A stretch of DNA of 64,000 bases from Citrobacter enshiensis. Its GTDB lineage: Bacteria; Pseudomonadota; Gammaproteobacteria; Enterobacterales; Enterobacteriaceae. Below, piece after piece: positions 51,094 through 59,636 of the stretch (its first letter is position 1; each line of letters begins with the position of its first letter). The position numbers and the translations under genes were made by a program. The notes below the pieces were generated by a model. It was not told the origin of the DNA and did not search any database. It saw nothing but the letters and a program-made list of their open reading frames with translations. The stretch lies in assembly GCF_029338175.1 (NCBI RefSeq), contig NZ_CP119862.1, positions 1-64,000 on the forward strand, written 5' to 3'.

Positions 51094-52002
51094 ATGTTCC
51101 GCCTTGAAGATCTCACGTTATTTGTCCGTGCTGCGGCGTTAAACAGTTTTAGCGACGCCGCGCGAGAAGCTGGCGTGCAGCCTGCTCAGGTCAGTTCTGC
51201 CATCAAGCGGCTGGAATCCATATTGAACATTCGCTTGTTCGCCCGCTCGACCCGCAGCCTGCGCCTGACACCGGAAGGCGAGATCTGGCTGCCCTACGCC
51301 CGCCAGATGCTGGAGGCGATGTACGCGGGGCTGCAAAAAATCCACACGTCGGAAGATGAGATTTCCGGGACGCTGCAAATTGCCGTGCCGTCCGACCTCG
51401 GGCGAAACCTGCTGTTGCCTGTTTTTCAGTCCTTCCGCCGCCGCCATCCCGCGCTACGGTTGCGGATATTTTTCTCCGATCAGATTGCCGATGTGTTCAA
51501 AGACCCCGTTGATGTCGCGTTTCGTTATGGGCACACCGAAGACGCCTCGTATATCGCGCTGCCTGTTGCGCCCGGCAATCGCCGCGTGCTGGTGGCCTCA
51601 CCAGACTGGATTGCGCAGCATGGCGAACCGCACAGCCCGGAAGATTTGGCGCAGCGCAATGCGTTGACGTTCGTACTGCGTGGACGTCTTCATGACCGCT
51701 GGACGTTCATCCGCAACGGCGAAGTCAGTAGTGTGCAGGTGAATGGCGTCATGATGAGCGATGATGCCGAAGTCATCCGGCGGCTGGCGATTGCAGGAGA
51801 AGGGGTCGCGTACAAGTCCTGGCTGGACGTCTGTGACGATGTACGAGAGGGAAAGTTGCAGGTACTGATGCCGGAATATCAGGGCGAGAGCGCGCCATTA
51901 AACATGATCTGCCCGCACCGCAAACAGCTCTCCGCCGCCGTGCGCTTGCTGCATGAAGCGGTAAAAGCGCGCTGTGACGCGCTGGAGCCGTTACTTCCCT
52001 GA
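51094..52002 (+). CDS. LysR-family transcriptional regulator
   Basis: A 302-residue LysR protein. The winged HTH is at about 1-60 (MFRLEDLTLFVRAAALNSFSDAAREAG ... SSAIKRLESILNIRLFARSTRSLRLT), followed by the effector-binding domain with GTLQIAVPSDLGRNLLLPV. ATG at 51094 is preceded by GGGGAG. Divergent from yicL, the usual sign of its target. It is not in the E. coli K-12 yicL-selC interval as I recall it. Confidence 0.85.
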   Translation: MFRLEDLTLFVRAAALNSFSDAAREAGVQPAQVSSAIKRLESILNIRLFARSTRSLRLTPEGEIWLPYARQMLEAMYAGLQKIHTSEDEISGTLQIAVPSDLGRNLLLPVFQSFRRRHPALRLRIFFSDQIADVFKDPVDVAFRYGHTEDASYIALPVAPGNRRVLVASPDWIAQHGEPHSPEDLAQRNALTFVLRGRLHDRWTFIRNGEVSSVQVNGVMMSDDAEVIRRLAIAGEGVAYKSWLDVCDDVREGKLQVLMPEYQGESAPLNMICPHRKQLSAAVRLLHEAVKARCDALEPLLP

Positions 52003-52082
52003 ACCCGAACCCGACGCGAAATGTTGACCGTACCAAAAGTGTTCAGGGATGCGCTTTTGGTACAGTCGGTGAACGCCGCCGG

Positions 52083-53789
52083 TTACGCGTCCTGATCCAT
52101 ACTGTCTTTACTTTGAATCATCCGGAGCGCCAGATAAAGGTCGGGGGCAAATATAATATTACTCTCGTCCATCATCGGTCGGTGTTCAGTAAACCAGCGT
52201 GTTAATTCCGTTTTCCTGCCCGCCAGCACTAACATGATGTTCCGGGTCTGGAGTTCATTGATTAACTCATCAATGGTGGCTAATACGCTGATATCCGGAT
52301 GGGTAAAGCACGCAACGGCGTCAATCACCACCCATTTGGGATCAAACGTGGCGCCATCAACCAGATTCAGTATCCGCCGTTTAAAATAGGCCGCATTAAA
52401 ATAGGTCAGAGGTGAATTAAAGCGATACATCATGACCCCAGGGACCATTTTGATATCGTTGGTATTACCCAGGGAATGGATCATTCCATTTTCATCTGTC
52501 CCGAGCAGTTGCTCAGTCGGACGAAATACGGTGCGCAAAAATTGCAGCAAACCCAGTAATACAGCAAGCCCGATTCCCTGAATAACGCCAATCAGTAACA
52601 CACAGACAAACGTAAAGCAGGCCAGACGGAAGGCCGGTTTATTTCGTTTTCTCAGTCCCCATAGCCCACGTAAATCGATCAACGACCATGACGCAAAAAT
52701 TAAAACGACCCCCAGGGCGGAGACCGGGATGTATTTTAAGGGTTCAGTGAAGAACAAGACGATAACCGCAATCACCAGCGCGGCGATAATAGACACCAGC
52801 TGGCTTTTACCGCCGTTGGCGTCATTTACTGCGGTGCGGGAGTCTGCGCCGCTAATAGCAAATCCCTGCGATAAACCGGACATGATGTTCGCAATGCCGA
52901 GGGCTCTGAATTCAACGTCGGCGTTAATCCCATAGCCGTTTTTGGCCGCAAAGCTGCGCGCTGTCAGCATCAGGCTGACAAAACTGACTAACGCCAGGTT
53001 TAGCGCCGGGATCACTAAATCACGCATTAAACCGGGCTGGAATGTTCCCCAGTGGACAACGGGCAGACCCGACTGAAAGTTATCGCCGCCGATGGTGGCA
53101 ACACCAAGCTGTTGTGCCGGGGTACACCACATCAGTATTGTCATCAATATGATGGCAATTAAAGGGGCTGGCCACTGGCTGCGGAACTTCTTGATAGTAA
53201 TGAGGATGGCGAACGTTAAAAGTGAAATCGCGGCGGTTAATAAATGGCTGTCCGGGATCCGGCCCGGTAAGGCGATAATTTTCTCAATCACCTGCTCCTG
53301 ATTGAGCGTAATTCCCAGCACTTTTCCCAGTTGCCCCACGATAATGGTGATAGCAACACCGTTAAGTAAACCGGTCAGGATCGGGTGTGAAAGCAGGTCG
53401 GCAATGGCGCCAAGACGAAACTGGCTGGCAAGAATACACCACACGCCCATCATCAGTGTCATGACGATCGTTAGCTGCCAGTGAAGTTCAGGGTTTCCGG
53501 CGGCCAGAGGAATAACGACGGCCGCGATAACAGCGCAGGTGGTGGCATCGGGGCCGACAATCAGCTGTCGGGAAGAACCAAACAGCGCATAGGCAATCAT
53601 CGGTAAAATGCAGGAATACAGCCCGACGACAGCCCCCACACCGGCCAGCTCGGCATACGCAATGGCAACGGGAAGCGCCACCGCGGCGACGGATAACCCA
53701 GCTCTAATATCCTGTTTTAGCCAGCTTTTTTCGTAATCTAATAAATTCTTTAAGCCTGGCATGTAATTTAAAAGAATATATTTGAGCAT
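52083..53789 (-). CDS. SulP/SLC26-family anion transporter with STAS domain
   Basis: A 568-residue transporter. The membrane part (about 25-420) has 12-14 predicted helices with SulP motifs GLSVAAVALPVAIAYAELAGVGAVVGLYS and SGADSRTAVNDANGGKSQL; a cytosolic STAS domain follows at about 445-555. Family members carry sulfate, bicarbonate or dicarboxylates; this sequence does not tell which. ATG at 53789 has GGAGA upstream. It occupies the slot of setC in E. coli, next to the selC island. Confidence 0.87.
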   Translation of the reverse strand: MLKYILLNYMPGLKNLLDYEKSWLKQDIRAGLSVAAVALPVAIAYAELAGVGAVVGLYSCILPMIAYALFGSSRQLIVGPDATTCAVIAAVVIPLAAGNPELHWQLTIVMTLMMGVWCILASQFRLGAIADLLSHPILTGLLNGVAITIIVGQLGKVLGITLNQEQVIEKIIALPGRIPDSHLLTAAISLLTFAILITIKKFRSQWPAPLIAIILMTILMWCTPAQQLGVATIGGDNFQSGLPVVHWGTFQPGLMRDLVIPALNLALVSFVSLMLTARSFAAKNGYGINADVEFRALGIANIMSGLSQGFAISGADSRTAVNDANGGKSQLVSIIAALVIAVIVLFFTEPLKYIPVSALGVVLIFASWSLIDLRGLWGLRKRNKPAFRLACFTFVCVLLIGVIQGIGLAVLLGLLQFLRTVFRPTEQLLGTDENGMIHSLGNTNDIKMVPGVMMYRFNSPLTYFNAAYFKRRILNLVDGATFDPKWVVIDAVACFTHPDISVLATIDELINELQTRNIMLVLAGRKTELTRWFTEHRPMMDESNIIFAPDLYLALRMIQSKDSMDQDA

Positions 53790-54010
53790 AGTATTCTCCG
53801 GATACGGGTTAACTGCTCTACCGCATTTAGCGGACATATCATGCAATGTGAAATGCAACGCGTCGCTGATAGATTATGGATGCCAGCGACGTCACGCTCC
53901 AGCGGGAGCATGACTAACTAAGATCCGGCGGGAGGCATTGTAACAGAAGCGGCAGAACGCTGAGTAGGCGCGCCTTGGTGTATAGGTGCTATGGCGTGAC
54001 GGGGGAGCGA

Positions 54011-54043
54011 GGGTCACCTCAGGGCGCAGCGGCTGGGTGACCC
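54011..54043 (-). terminator. Inverted repeat after the symE-like gene
   Basis: GGGTCACC and GGTGACCC arms around an 17-bp loop lie just beyond the symE-like stop; possibly its terminator. Confidence 0.45.
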
Positions 54044-54058
54044 GTTGAACGACTGCAA

Positions 54059-54349
54059 TTAGTGCGCGAACGACATCGCCCCTTCAATCTCTTTCAGCTT
54101 ACGTTGCGCCGCTTTCAACTCTGCAAGCAGCGTTTGCTCTTGTCCGCTCCCGGTCATCAGAACAAGACATCCCCCCGCGACTTTTACCGTCACCTGCTGT
54201 CCGGTATCAAATCCCGCGTCTCGTAACCACTTCCCTGAAAGCGTCAGGCTGGGTGTGCTTTTATTCGTTCCCTGCGGGCGATATCCCACAATGAGCGTGC
54301 GATCGGTTTTTGCAATCGGGGTGTCTGGGGTAGAATGCGGATCAGCCAT
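54059..54349 (-). CDS. SymE-family type I toxin
   Basis: A 96-residue protein of the SymE family: DRTLIVGYRPQGTNKSTPSLTLSGKWLRDAGFDTGQQVTVKVAGGCLVL is the AbrB-like fold that defines it. E. coli SymE is an SOS-induced toxin; recent work links it to nucleoid condensation. From ATG at 54349 (AGGAG 7 nt upstream) it fits the family length; a longer open frame upstream is not conserved. Regulation by a cis antisense RNA is expected (separate entry). It forms the left end of the accessory block beside selC. Confidence 0.85.
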   Translation of the reverse strand: MADPHSTPDTPIAKTDRTLIVGYRPQGTNKSTPSLTLSGKWLRDAGFDTGQQVTVKVAGGCLVLMTGSGQEQTLLAELKAAQRKLKEIEGAMSFAH

Positions 54350-54420
54350 AATCAACTCCTTGATAGTTGGTGAGGTTAGCTCTCGTCTGGTATTGCGAGT
54401 ACCCGGCGAGGGCGTTTCAA
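54331..54420 (+). ncRNA. Possible SymR-like antisense RNA over the symE-like leader
   Basis: A plus-strand -10 like TAGAAT (54331-54336) with TTTTTG 18 bp upstream would start an RNA at about 54343, antisense to the start codon and ribosome-binding site of the symE-like gene, as SymR does in E. coli. A small CTCG/CGAG hairpin lies at about 54382-54400. The 3' end is a guess and no known SymR sequence was matched. Confidence 0.3.
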
Positions 54421-54440
54421 GCTCAGGTTGTCGTATAGTA

Positions 54441-54485
54441 AGGTACGTACCTGAATGATGATATCTTGCTCTCGTAGGTACGTAT
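54441..54485 (+). promoter_or_regulatory. Palindromic operator repeats before the ribbon-helix-helix gene
   Basis: AGGTACGTACCT (54441-54452) is a perfect palindrome; AGGTACGTAT (54476-54485) repeats most of it 35 bp later and touches the start codon. A -10-like TATAGT lies at 54434-54439. Autorepression by the RHH protein would fit. Confidence 0.5.
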
Positions 54486-54668
54486 ATGTCAACAGCCAAA
54501 CGTGACCCAAATCAGTCCAAATCCGGAAAAGCACCGACTTTTCAGATTCGCATTACGCCGGAGTTAAAGGCTCAGTTTGAAGAGGCGGCTAAGAGGGAAG
54601 GGATGAGTTTGGGGAATTGGCTTAAAACCTTGGGTAGAAATGAATTAGAGCGATTATCAAAAAAATAA
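54486..54668 (+). CDS. Small ribbon-helix-helix DNA-binding protein
   Basis: A 60-residue protein. After a polar, basic tail the sequence PTFQIRITPELKAQFEEAAKR is a ribbon-helix-helix strand and helix, then EGMSLGNWLKTLGRNELERL is helix 2 (Arc/MetJ/HicB-antitoxin-like fold). It should bind DNA as a dimer, most likely its own palindromic promoter. It is 9 bp upstream of the DUF262 gene and probably the regulator of that operon. It could also be an antitoxin, but no toxin of a known pair follows. Confidence 0.7.
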   Translation: MSTAKRDPNQSKSGKAPTFQIRITPELKAQFEEAAKREGMSLGNWLKTLGRNELERLSKK

Positions 54669-54677
54669 GGATTATTT

Positions 54678-55796
54678 ATGACAATATTACAAGAGCAAAT
54701 TAATGAGGCCCGTGTTCATGTCCATACGGACTCATATCCAATGTCGATTGGAGAGCTTGTCAATTTATATGAGGATGGGGAATTAGATATACATCCAGAA
54801 TTTCAAAGGGTTTACAGATGGACAGATGAACAAAAAAGTAAACTAATTGAATCAATTCTTCTTGGCATTCCATTACCATCTATTTTTGTTGCACAACGAA
54901 GTGATGGTATATGGGATGTAGTTGATGGGTTGCAGAGACTTTCGACAATCCTTTCCTTTCAGGGAAAATTGCGCGATGAGAGAAATAACTTATGCGATCC
55001 TCTAACTCTTAGCGCAACAAAATATTTACCGGGATTAAAGGGCATGAAATGGGATAGTCCAGATGATCTCGATCATGAAATAGATATTGAGGTAAAACGA
55101 ATATTCAAGAGGGAAAAAATAGACATTAAAATTATTAAAAAAGAAAGCGAGGGGGATACTAAATTTGAATTGTTTCAAAGATTAAACACTGGTGGTACAA
55201 AACTTTCAGACCAAGAGGTTAGAAATTGTATGCTTTTGATGGTTAATAATCAAGCATACTATTGGCTGAAAGATCTTTCGACTTATCCGGATTTTAATAT
55301 GTCGTTGCCTCTAACTGAGAAGCAAGAAGAAGAGAGCTATGGTTTGGAATTAGCTTTTAGATATATTGTTCATCGCCATAATAATGATGATATAAAAAAA
55401 GCTCATACGGACGTTGGGCCATATTTAGATGCAGAGCTTAATGCGATTTTCAAAGTCGGAAGTGAATTCGACTATGCATCAGAAAGAGTTATTTTTCATA
55501 AAACATTCTCACTTTTAGCTTCGGCTTTGGGTGATGATGCATTTAAAAAATTTAATCATAATAAAGAAAAATATGAAGGCGCAATATCATTGCCTGTTTT
55601 TGAAGCTATAAGCTTCGGTGTGTCTAAAGCGGTTGAACTGAATTTATTTAATGATACTGATTTAATTGATAAAATTAAGGAGAATACAAAATCGTTAACA
55701 AGCAATGATAGGTTTATTCAAATATTGGACCGAAGAGTAAGACCTCTTGATCGCATGGTTTCGATGAACCAATTGGGCATGGAATTGTTTTCATGA
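54678..55796 (+). CDS. DUF262 (GmrS/ParB-like) protein
   Basis: A 372-residue protein with a DUF262 domain: IHPEFQRVYRW at 38-48, LLGIPLPSIFVA at 61-72, the family motif DGLQR at 83-87, and FQRLNTGGTKLSDQEVRN at 164-181. DUF262 is the NTP-hydrolysing half of the GmrSD type IV restriction enzyme and other defence proteins; here the HNH (DUF1524/GmrD) half is missing. AT-rich, unlike core neighbours. ATG with AAGG upstream; the ATGA overlap with the next gene couples it to a HEPN protein. Likely part of a defence module. Confidence 0.82.
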   Translation: MTILQEQINEARVHVHTDSYPMSIGELVNLYEDGELDIHPEFQRVYRWTDEQKSKLIESILLGIPLPSIFVAQRSDGIWDVVDGLQRLSTILSFQGKLRDERNNLCDPLTLSATKYLPGLKGMKWDSPDDLDHEIDIEVKRIFKREKIDIKIIKKESEGDTKFELFQRLNTGGTKLSDQEVRNCMLLMVNNQAYYWLKDLSTYPDFNMSLPLTEKQEEESYGLELAFRYIVHRHNNDDIKKAHTDVGPYLDAELNAIFKVGSEFDYASERVIFHKTFSLLASALGDDAFKKFNHNKEKYEGAISLPVFEAISFGVSKAVELNLFNDTDLIDKIKENTKSLTSNDRFIQILDRRVRPLDRMVSMNQLGMELFS

Positions 55797-56452
55797 ATAT
55801 ACGGTCAATCTATGAACTTGAAAGTTATTTGGATAATGATTTGGCTTGGCGGAAAAAAGAATTTACAACTCTAAAGTTTATGATTAAGGATGCTCGCAAT
55901 CATGAGGCGAAAATACTGAAGAAAACTGCTATAACTTTGCTCTACTCACATTGGGAGGGTTACTTAAAAAATTCATCCCAAGCATATTTATGCTATTTGA
56001 ATCATTTATCACCTAAGTATTGTGATTTGAGAGAGAATTTCGTGCAATTAAGTTTGGCTGAAAAATTTTCCTCTGGATTTTCTTTGAAAAAATATAATTC
56101 CCAAAGAGATATTTATAAATATATAACTGGTAGTCTCCAGGAATGCTTAAACATTGATGAAAAGAGAGTCGTTGATACGGAGTCGAATCTTAAATACCAA
56201 GTATTATGTAATTTAATGGGACAGATTGGATTAGATATTCGTTTATTTGAGCTTAAAGAGAATTTTATTGATACGATTATGCTCAAATACAGAAATGCTA
56301 TTGCTCATGGTGATAGAGTACAAGATGACGAAGTAGATCTCGCGTATGATCAGCTAGAGACTGAACTATTAGATATGATTATGACATATCAGAACCTTAT
56401 TAAAAATGCGGCCGTGACAAAATCATTCCTAAAAGTAGATAACTCCTCATAA
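55793..56452 (+). CDS. HEPN RNase-like protein (MAE_28990/MAE_18760 type)
   Basis: A 219-residue, mostly helical protein. The catalytic HEPN motif R-x4-H is seen as R167-NAIA-H172 followed by Gly (RNAIAHG), and LLYSHWEGYLKN at 49-60 matches the MAE_28990/MAE_18760 HEPN family as I recall it. HEPN proteins of this type are RNases used in toxin-antitoxin, abortive-infection and restriction systems. The start overlaps the DUF262 stop by 4 bp. AT-rich. Convergent with the methyltransferase gene, 6 bp apart. Confidence 0.8.
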   Translation: MNIRSIYELESYLDNDLAWRKKEFTTLKFMIKDARNHEAKILKKTAITLLYSHWEGYLKNSSQAYLCYLNHLSPKYCDLRENFVQLSLAEKFSSGFSLKKYNSQRDIYKYITGSLQECLNIDEKRVVDTESNLKYQVLCNLMGQIGLDIRLFELKENFIDTIMLKYRNAIAHGDRVQDDEVDLAYDQLETELLDMIMTYQNLIKNAAVTKSFLKVDNSS

Positions 56453-56458
56453 GTGGGG

Positions 56459-57733
56459 TTACTTAAATGGAATCTCTTTAATAGCCGCGACTGTTAAATG
56501 CCGTAATCTTATTCTCTCATTAAGATAGTTAGTTGTTTGCTCAGAAAGTAAAAGATCTAATAATTTAATGCATTTTTCTATAGAGTTATCTTTAGGTGAC
56601 AAGATAATAAGATGATTTTCAACCGCGACAGGGTGGATGCAGTTTATTAAAGTTGCGGATGCTCTTATTTTATCTCTAGGGCTAGAGGTACGTTTAATTA
56701 CTACAAATGGAGGTGTTGTAAGTCTCCCTCTGAATTTTCTTCTCTCTTTTATTTCATCTATAATAACTCCTGTTGGAGCATTTTTTTGATGAAGATAAGG
56801 AGCGTCAACACCTTCATCAGGATCCCGATAAGCAACGAGTGGCCCTGTAGATATGTTATAATAATCCTCAAGCTTTTCGCCACTCTGACTGTTTATGTTC
56901 CAGTCTATAGATGTTTTTCTTGCGATTTTTTTTCCTTTAAATACAAATACATCAACATCTGTTTTGGGTGAGAATTTACCCCATATTTCAACCTTTCCAC
57001 AAATTTCACTTTCAATGAATTCTCGGAATTCTTTATAGCGACTACCAGAGCGTAATACATCAGGAAGTATAGAAAGAATTATGGTTTCTTTAGGGAATAT
57101 TCTAGTGAGATGGTCTATTATAATCCCAGCTGAATTTACCTTACCTTTTTTCCAATAGTTGATAACTGGAGATTCCCAGTTTGCAAAAGGTGGATTTAAA
57201 ACAGCATGCGTAATATCTTTTACTTCTTGGCTACCAAGAGACATTACATTTTTTTTCTCTATGCGATAAAGCAATGATAGGGCTATATCTAAAGAGCAGT
57301 CGTTTTTCACACCACGACTAAGAGCTTCTAAAATAATTCTTAACTTTGTAGCTTTTATAAAATCCGGGAAAATATCATAACCAACTAAGCTTTTTCCCCA
57401 TGATTTTAACGTTTTGCTCAAACTTTTTTCAGTTGGAAGAAATTTTGATGCTTCAACTAATAAATTACCTAACCCACATGTTGGATCTAGGAAAACAAAA
57501 GAATTACTTTCACTAACTACAACCTCATTAAAGAGGTGCTTAGCAAGTTTCGTACCTGTAAAAAAACATCCATTATCTCTCATCACATCTTTTTCGAATG
57601 ATTTTCTGATTAATATGTCACTAAATTCATGATTGAGAAAATCAGAATAATCCTCTTTATCAAGCATCTTAACAGATGTTTTTTGAGCGATAAATTCGCA
57701 CATTTTTTCATTGAATTTTTCTACATGTAACAT
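56459..57733 (-). CDS. N6-adenine DNA methyltransferase-like protein
   Basis: A 424-residue protein with SAM motif I LDPTCGLGNLLVEA (D83-A95 region), motif IV NPPF at 180-183 and a C-terminal TaqI-like segment (IRASATLINCIHPVAVENHLIILSP, LNERIRLRHLTVAAIKEIPFK). It belongs to the N6_Mtase group of type I/II enzymes. There is no linked specificity subunit or classic endonuclease gene. The N-terminus has no target-recognition domain that I can see. AT-rich. It faces the DUF262-HEPN pair tail to tail and lies 124 bp from selC, so it may protect host DNA from that module, or be an orphan. Confidence 0.8.
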   Translation of the reverse strand: MLHVEKFNEKMCEFIAQKTSVKMLDKEDYSDFLNHEFSDILIRKSFEKDVMRDNGCFFTGTKLAKHLFNEVVVSESNSFVFLDPTCGLGNLLVEASKFLPTEKSLSKTLKSWGKSLVGYDIFPDFIKATKLRIILEALSRGVKNDCSLDIALSLLYRIEKKNVMSLGSQEVKDITHAVLNPPFANWESPVINYWKKGKVNSAGIIIDHLTRIFPKETIILSILPDVLRSGSRYKEFREFIESEICGKVEIWGKFSPKTDVDVFVFKGKKIARKTSIDWNINSQSGEKLEDYYNISTGPLVAYRDPDEGVDAPYLHQKNAPTGVIIDEIKERRKFRGRLTTPPFVVIKRTSSPRDKIRASATLINCIHPVAVENHLIILSPKDNSIEKCIKLLDLLLSEQTTNYLNERIRLRHLTVAAIKEIPFK

Positions 57734-57856
57734 ATTTACTTACTAAACCCCTTATTATTTAAGATTATCATAGACTTTTTTTTCTTTATTTTGAATCTTT
57801 GGATTGGAGTTGGTAAGAAAAAATGAAAGAAAAGTTAAGGCGTAAGTGGTTACTAT

Positions 57857-57951
57857 TGGCGGAAGATCACAGGAGTCGAACCTGCCCGGGACCGCTGGCG
57901 GCCCCAACTGGATTTGAAGTCCAGCCACCTCACCGGAGATGACGATCTTCC
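57857..57951 (-). tRNA. selC: tRNA-Sec (UCA), selenocysteine
   Basis: 95 nt with encoded CCA; the anticodon loop contains CTTCAAA (anticodon TCA), a long variable arm (TTGGGGCCGCC...GGTCCCGG) and an 8-bp acceptor stem GGAAGATC, all as in E. coli selC. A TATAAT -10 box lies at 57983-57988 on the same strand. Its 3' end faces the accessory block, as in known selC islands. Confidence 0.98.
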
Positions 57952-58229
57952 GCGCCTCGATTGCTACATGGAGGCGGGGCGCATTATAGCTACTTCCTGG
58001 CGTTTCCACATCACTAATCACACTTTTTTCCGTACCGTTTCGTCTTGCTATGATCGGTTTCATATAAATCCCTATAAAATCCACTAGTTACATTTTCACC
58101 TGGCCTCCAGCGCTACGCCGATCACAGAAAACAAGAATCGTAAGTTGATAACAAAATAACGGAATACTCGCGCCCACAGGGATGGTTTACAACGTGTGTA
58201 ACCGGTCTCATAACATCAAGGATAAGCAG

Positions 58230-59624
58230 ATGAAGAGTGAAGTGTTATCCGTTAAAGAGAAGATTGGCTACGGCATGGGTGACGCCGCCAGCCACATCAT
58301 TTTTGATAACGTCATGTTGTACATGATGTTTTTTTATACCGACATCTTTGGTATTCCCGCTGGCTTTGTCGGCACCATGTTCTTGCTGGCGCGTGCGCTG
58401 GATGCGATCTCTGACCCTTGCATGGGACTGCTGGCTGACCGCACCCGTTCCCGCTGGGGCAAGTTCCGTCCGTGGATTTTGTTTGGCGCCATCCCGTTCG
58501 GCATTGTCTGCGTGTTGGCCTACACCACGCCGGATCTCAGCCTGAACGGCAAAATGATTTACGCCGCCGTTACCTACACGCTGCTGACCCTGCTTTATAC
58601 CGTGGTGAATATTCCGTACTGCGCGCTGGGCGGCGTGATCACCAACGACCCGACGCAGCGTATCTCCCTGCAATCCTGGCGCTTTGTGCTGGCGACGGCG
58701 GGCGGCATGCTCTCCACGGTGTTGATGATGCCGCTGGTGAATCTGATTGGCGGTGAAGACAAAGCATTTGGCTTCCAGGGCGGGATCGCCGTGCTGTCGG
58801 TTGTGGCATTTCTGATGCTGGCGTTCTGCTTCTTTACCACCAAAGAGCGCATCCAGGTGCCGCCGAGCACCACCTCCATGCGTGAAGATCTGCGCGACAT
58901 CTGGCAAAACGACCAGTGGCGCATCGTCGGCGTGCTCACCATTCTCAACATCCTTGCCGTCTGCGTGCGCGGTGGTGCGATGATGTACTACTGCACCTGG
59001 ATCATGGGTTCGCCGGAAATCTTCGTCGCGTTCCTCACCACCTACTGCGTCGGCAACCTGATTGGCTCCGCGCTGGCGAAACCGCTCACCGACTGGAAAT
59101 GCAAAGTCAGTATCTTCTGGTGGACCAACGCCGCACTGGCGGTCGTGAGCGTGGCGATGTTCTTCGTGCCGATGCAGGCCACAATCATGATGTTCGCCTT
59201 TATCTTCGTGATTGGCGTACTGCACCAGCTGGTAACGCCGATCCAGTGGGTCATGATGTCCGACACCGTCGACTATGGTGAATGGACCAACGGCAAACGC
59301 CTGACCGGCATCAGCTTCGCGGGCACGCTGTTCGTACTGAAACTCGGCCTGGCGCTGGGCGGGGCGATGATTGGCTGGATGCTGGCAGGCGGTGGCTACG
59401 ATGCCGCAGCTAAAACGCAGAACAGCGCTACCCTCAGCATCATCATTGGCCTGTTCACCCTGGCCCCGGCGGTTTGCTACGTGCTGAGCGCGATTATCGC
59501 CAAACGCTATTACACGCTGAAAACGCCATTCCTGACCAAAATCATGGGCGAGCTGGCGCAAGGCGCGCGCCGCAATCAGCAGGAATTTGAAACCCTGCCG
59601 GTCAGCAAAGAATTGCAGAACTAA
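58230..59624 (+). CDS. yicJ: YicJ, GPH-family sugar symporter
   Basis: A 464-residue, 12-helix glycoside-pentoside-hexuronide:cation symporter. Motifs GMGDAASHIIFDNVMLYMMFFY and ADRTRSRWGKFRPWILFGAIPF are typical of the family. It is presumed to import xylosides such as isoprimeverose for YicI; this is inferred from its neighbour. ATG at 58230 has AAGGATAAG upstream and matches E. coli. Twelve bp separate it from yicI: one operon. Confidence 0.95.
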   Translation: MKSEVLSVKEKIGYGMGDAASHIIFDNVMLYMMFFYTDIFGIPAGFVGTMFLLARALDAISDPCMGLLADRTRSRWGKFRPWILFGAIPFGIVCVLAYTTPDLSLNGKMIYAAVTYTLLTLLYTVVNIPYCALGGVITNDPTQRISLQSWRFVLATAGGMLSTVLMMPLVNLIGGEDKAFGFQGGIAVLSVVAFLMLAFCFFTTKERIQVPPSTTSMREDLRDIWQNDQWRIVGVLTILNILAVCVRGGAMMYYCTWIMGSPEIFVAFLTTYCVGNLIGSALAKPLTDWKCKVSIFWWTNAALAVVSVAMFFVPMQATIMMFAFIFVIGVLHQLVTPIQWVMMSDTVDYGEWTNGKRLTGISFAGTLFVLKLGLALGGAMIGWMLAGGGYDAAAKTQNSATLSIIIGLFTLAPAVCYVLSAIIAKRYYTLKTPFLTKIMGELAQGARRNQQEFETLPVSKELQN

Positions 59625-59636
59625 GAGGATAAAAGT

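Noticed and set aside
54350-54499. N-terminal extension of the symE-like frame by 50 codons
   Set aside because: The extension covers the palindromic operator and promoter of the RHH gene, is not like SymE, and a good ribosome-binding site supports ATG at 54349.
57734-57951. Attachment-site duplication of the selC 3' end
   Set aside because: I looked for a second copy of the selC 3' end (GTTCGACTCCTGTGATCTTC on the gene strand) at the far island edge (53.8-54.1 kb) and saw none; no integrase gene is present either.
57755-58084. 109-codon minus-strand frame across selC
   Set aside because: It covers the whole tRNA-Sec gene and its promoter; no homology seen.
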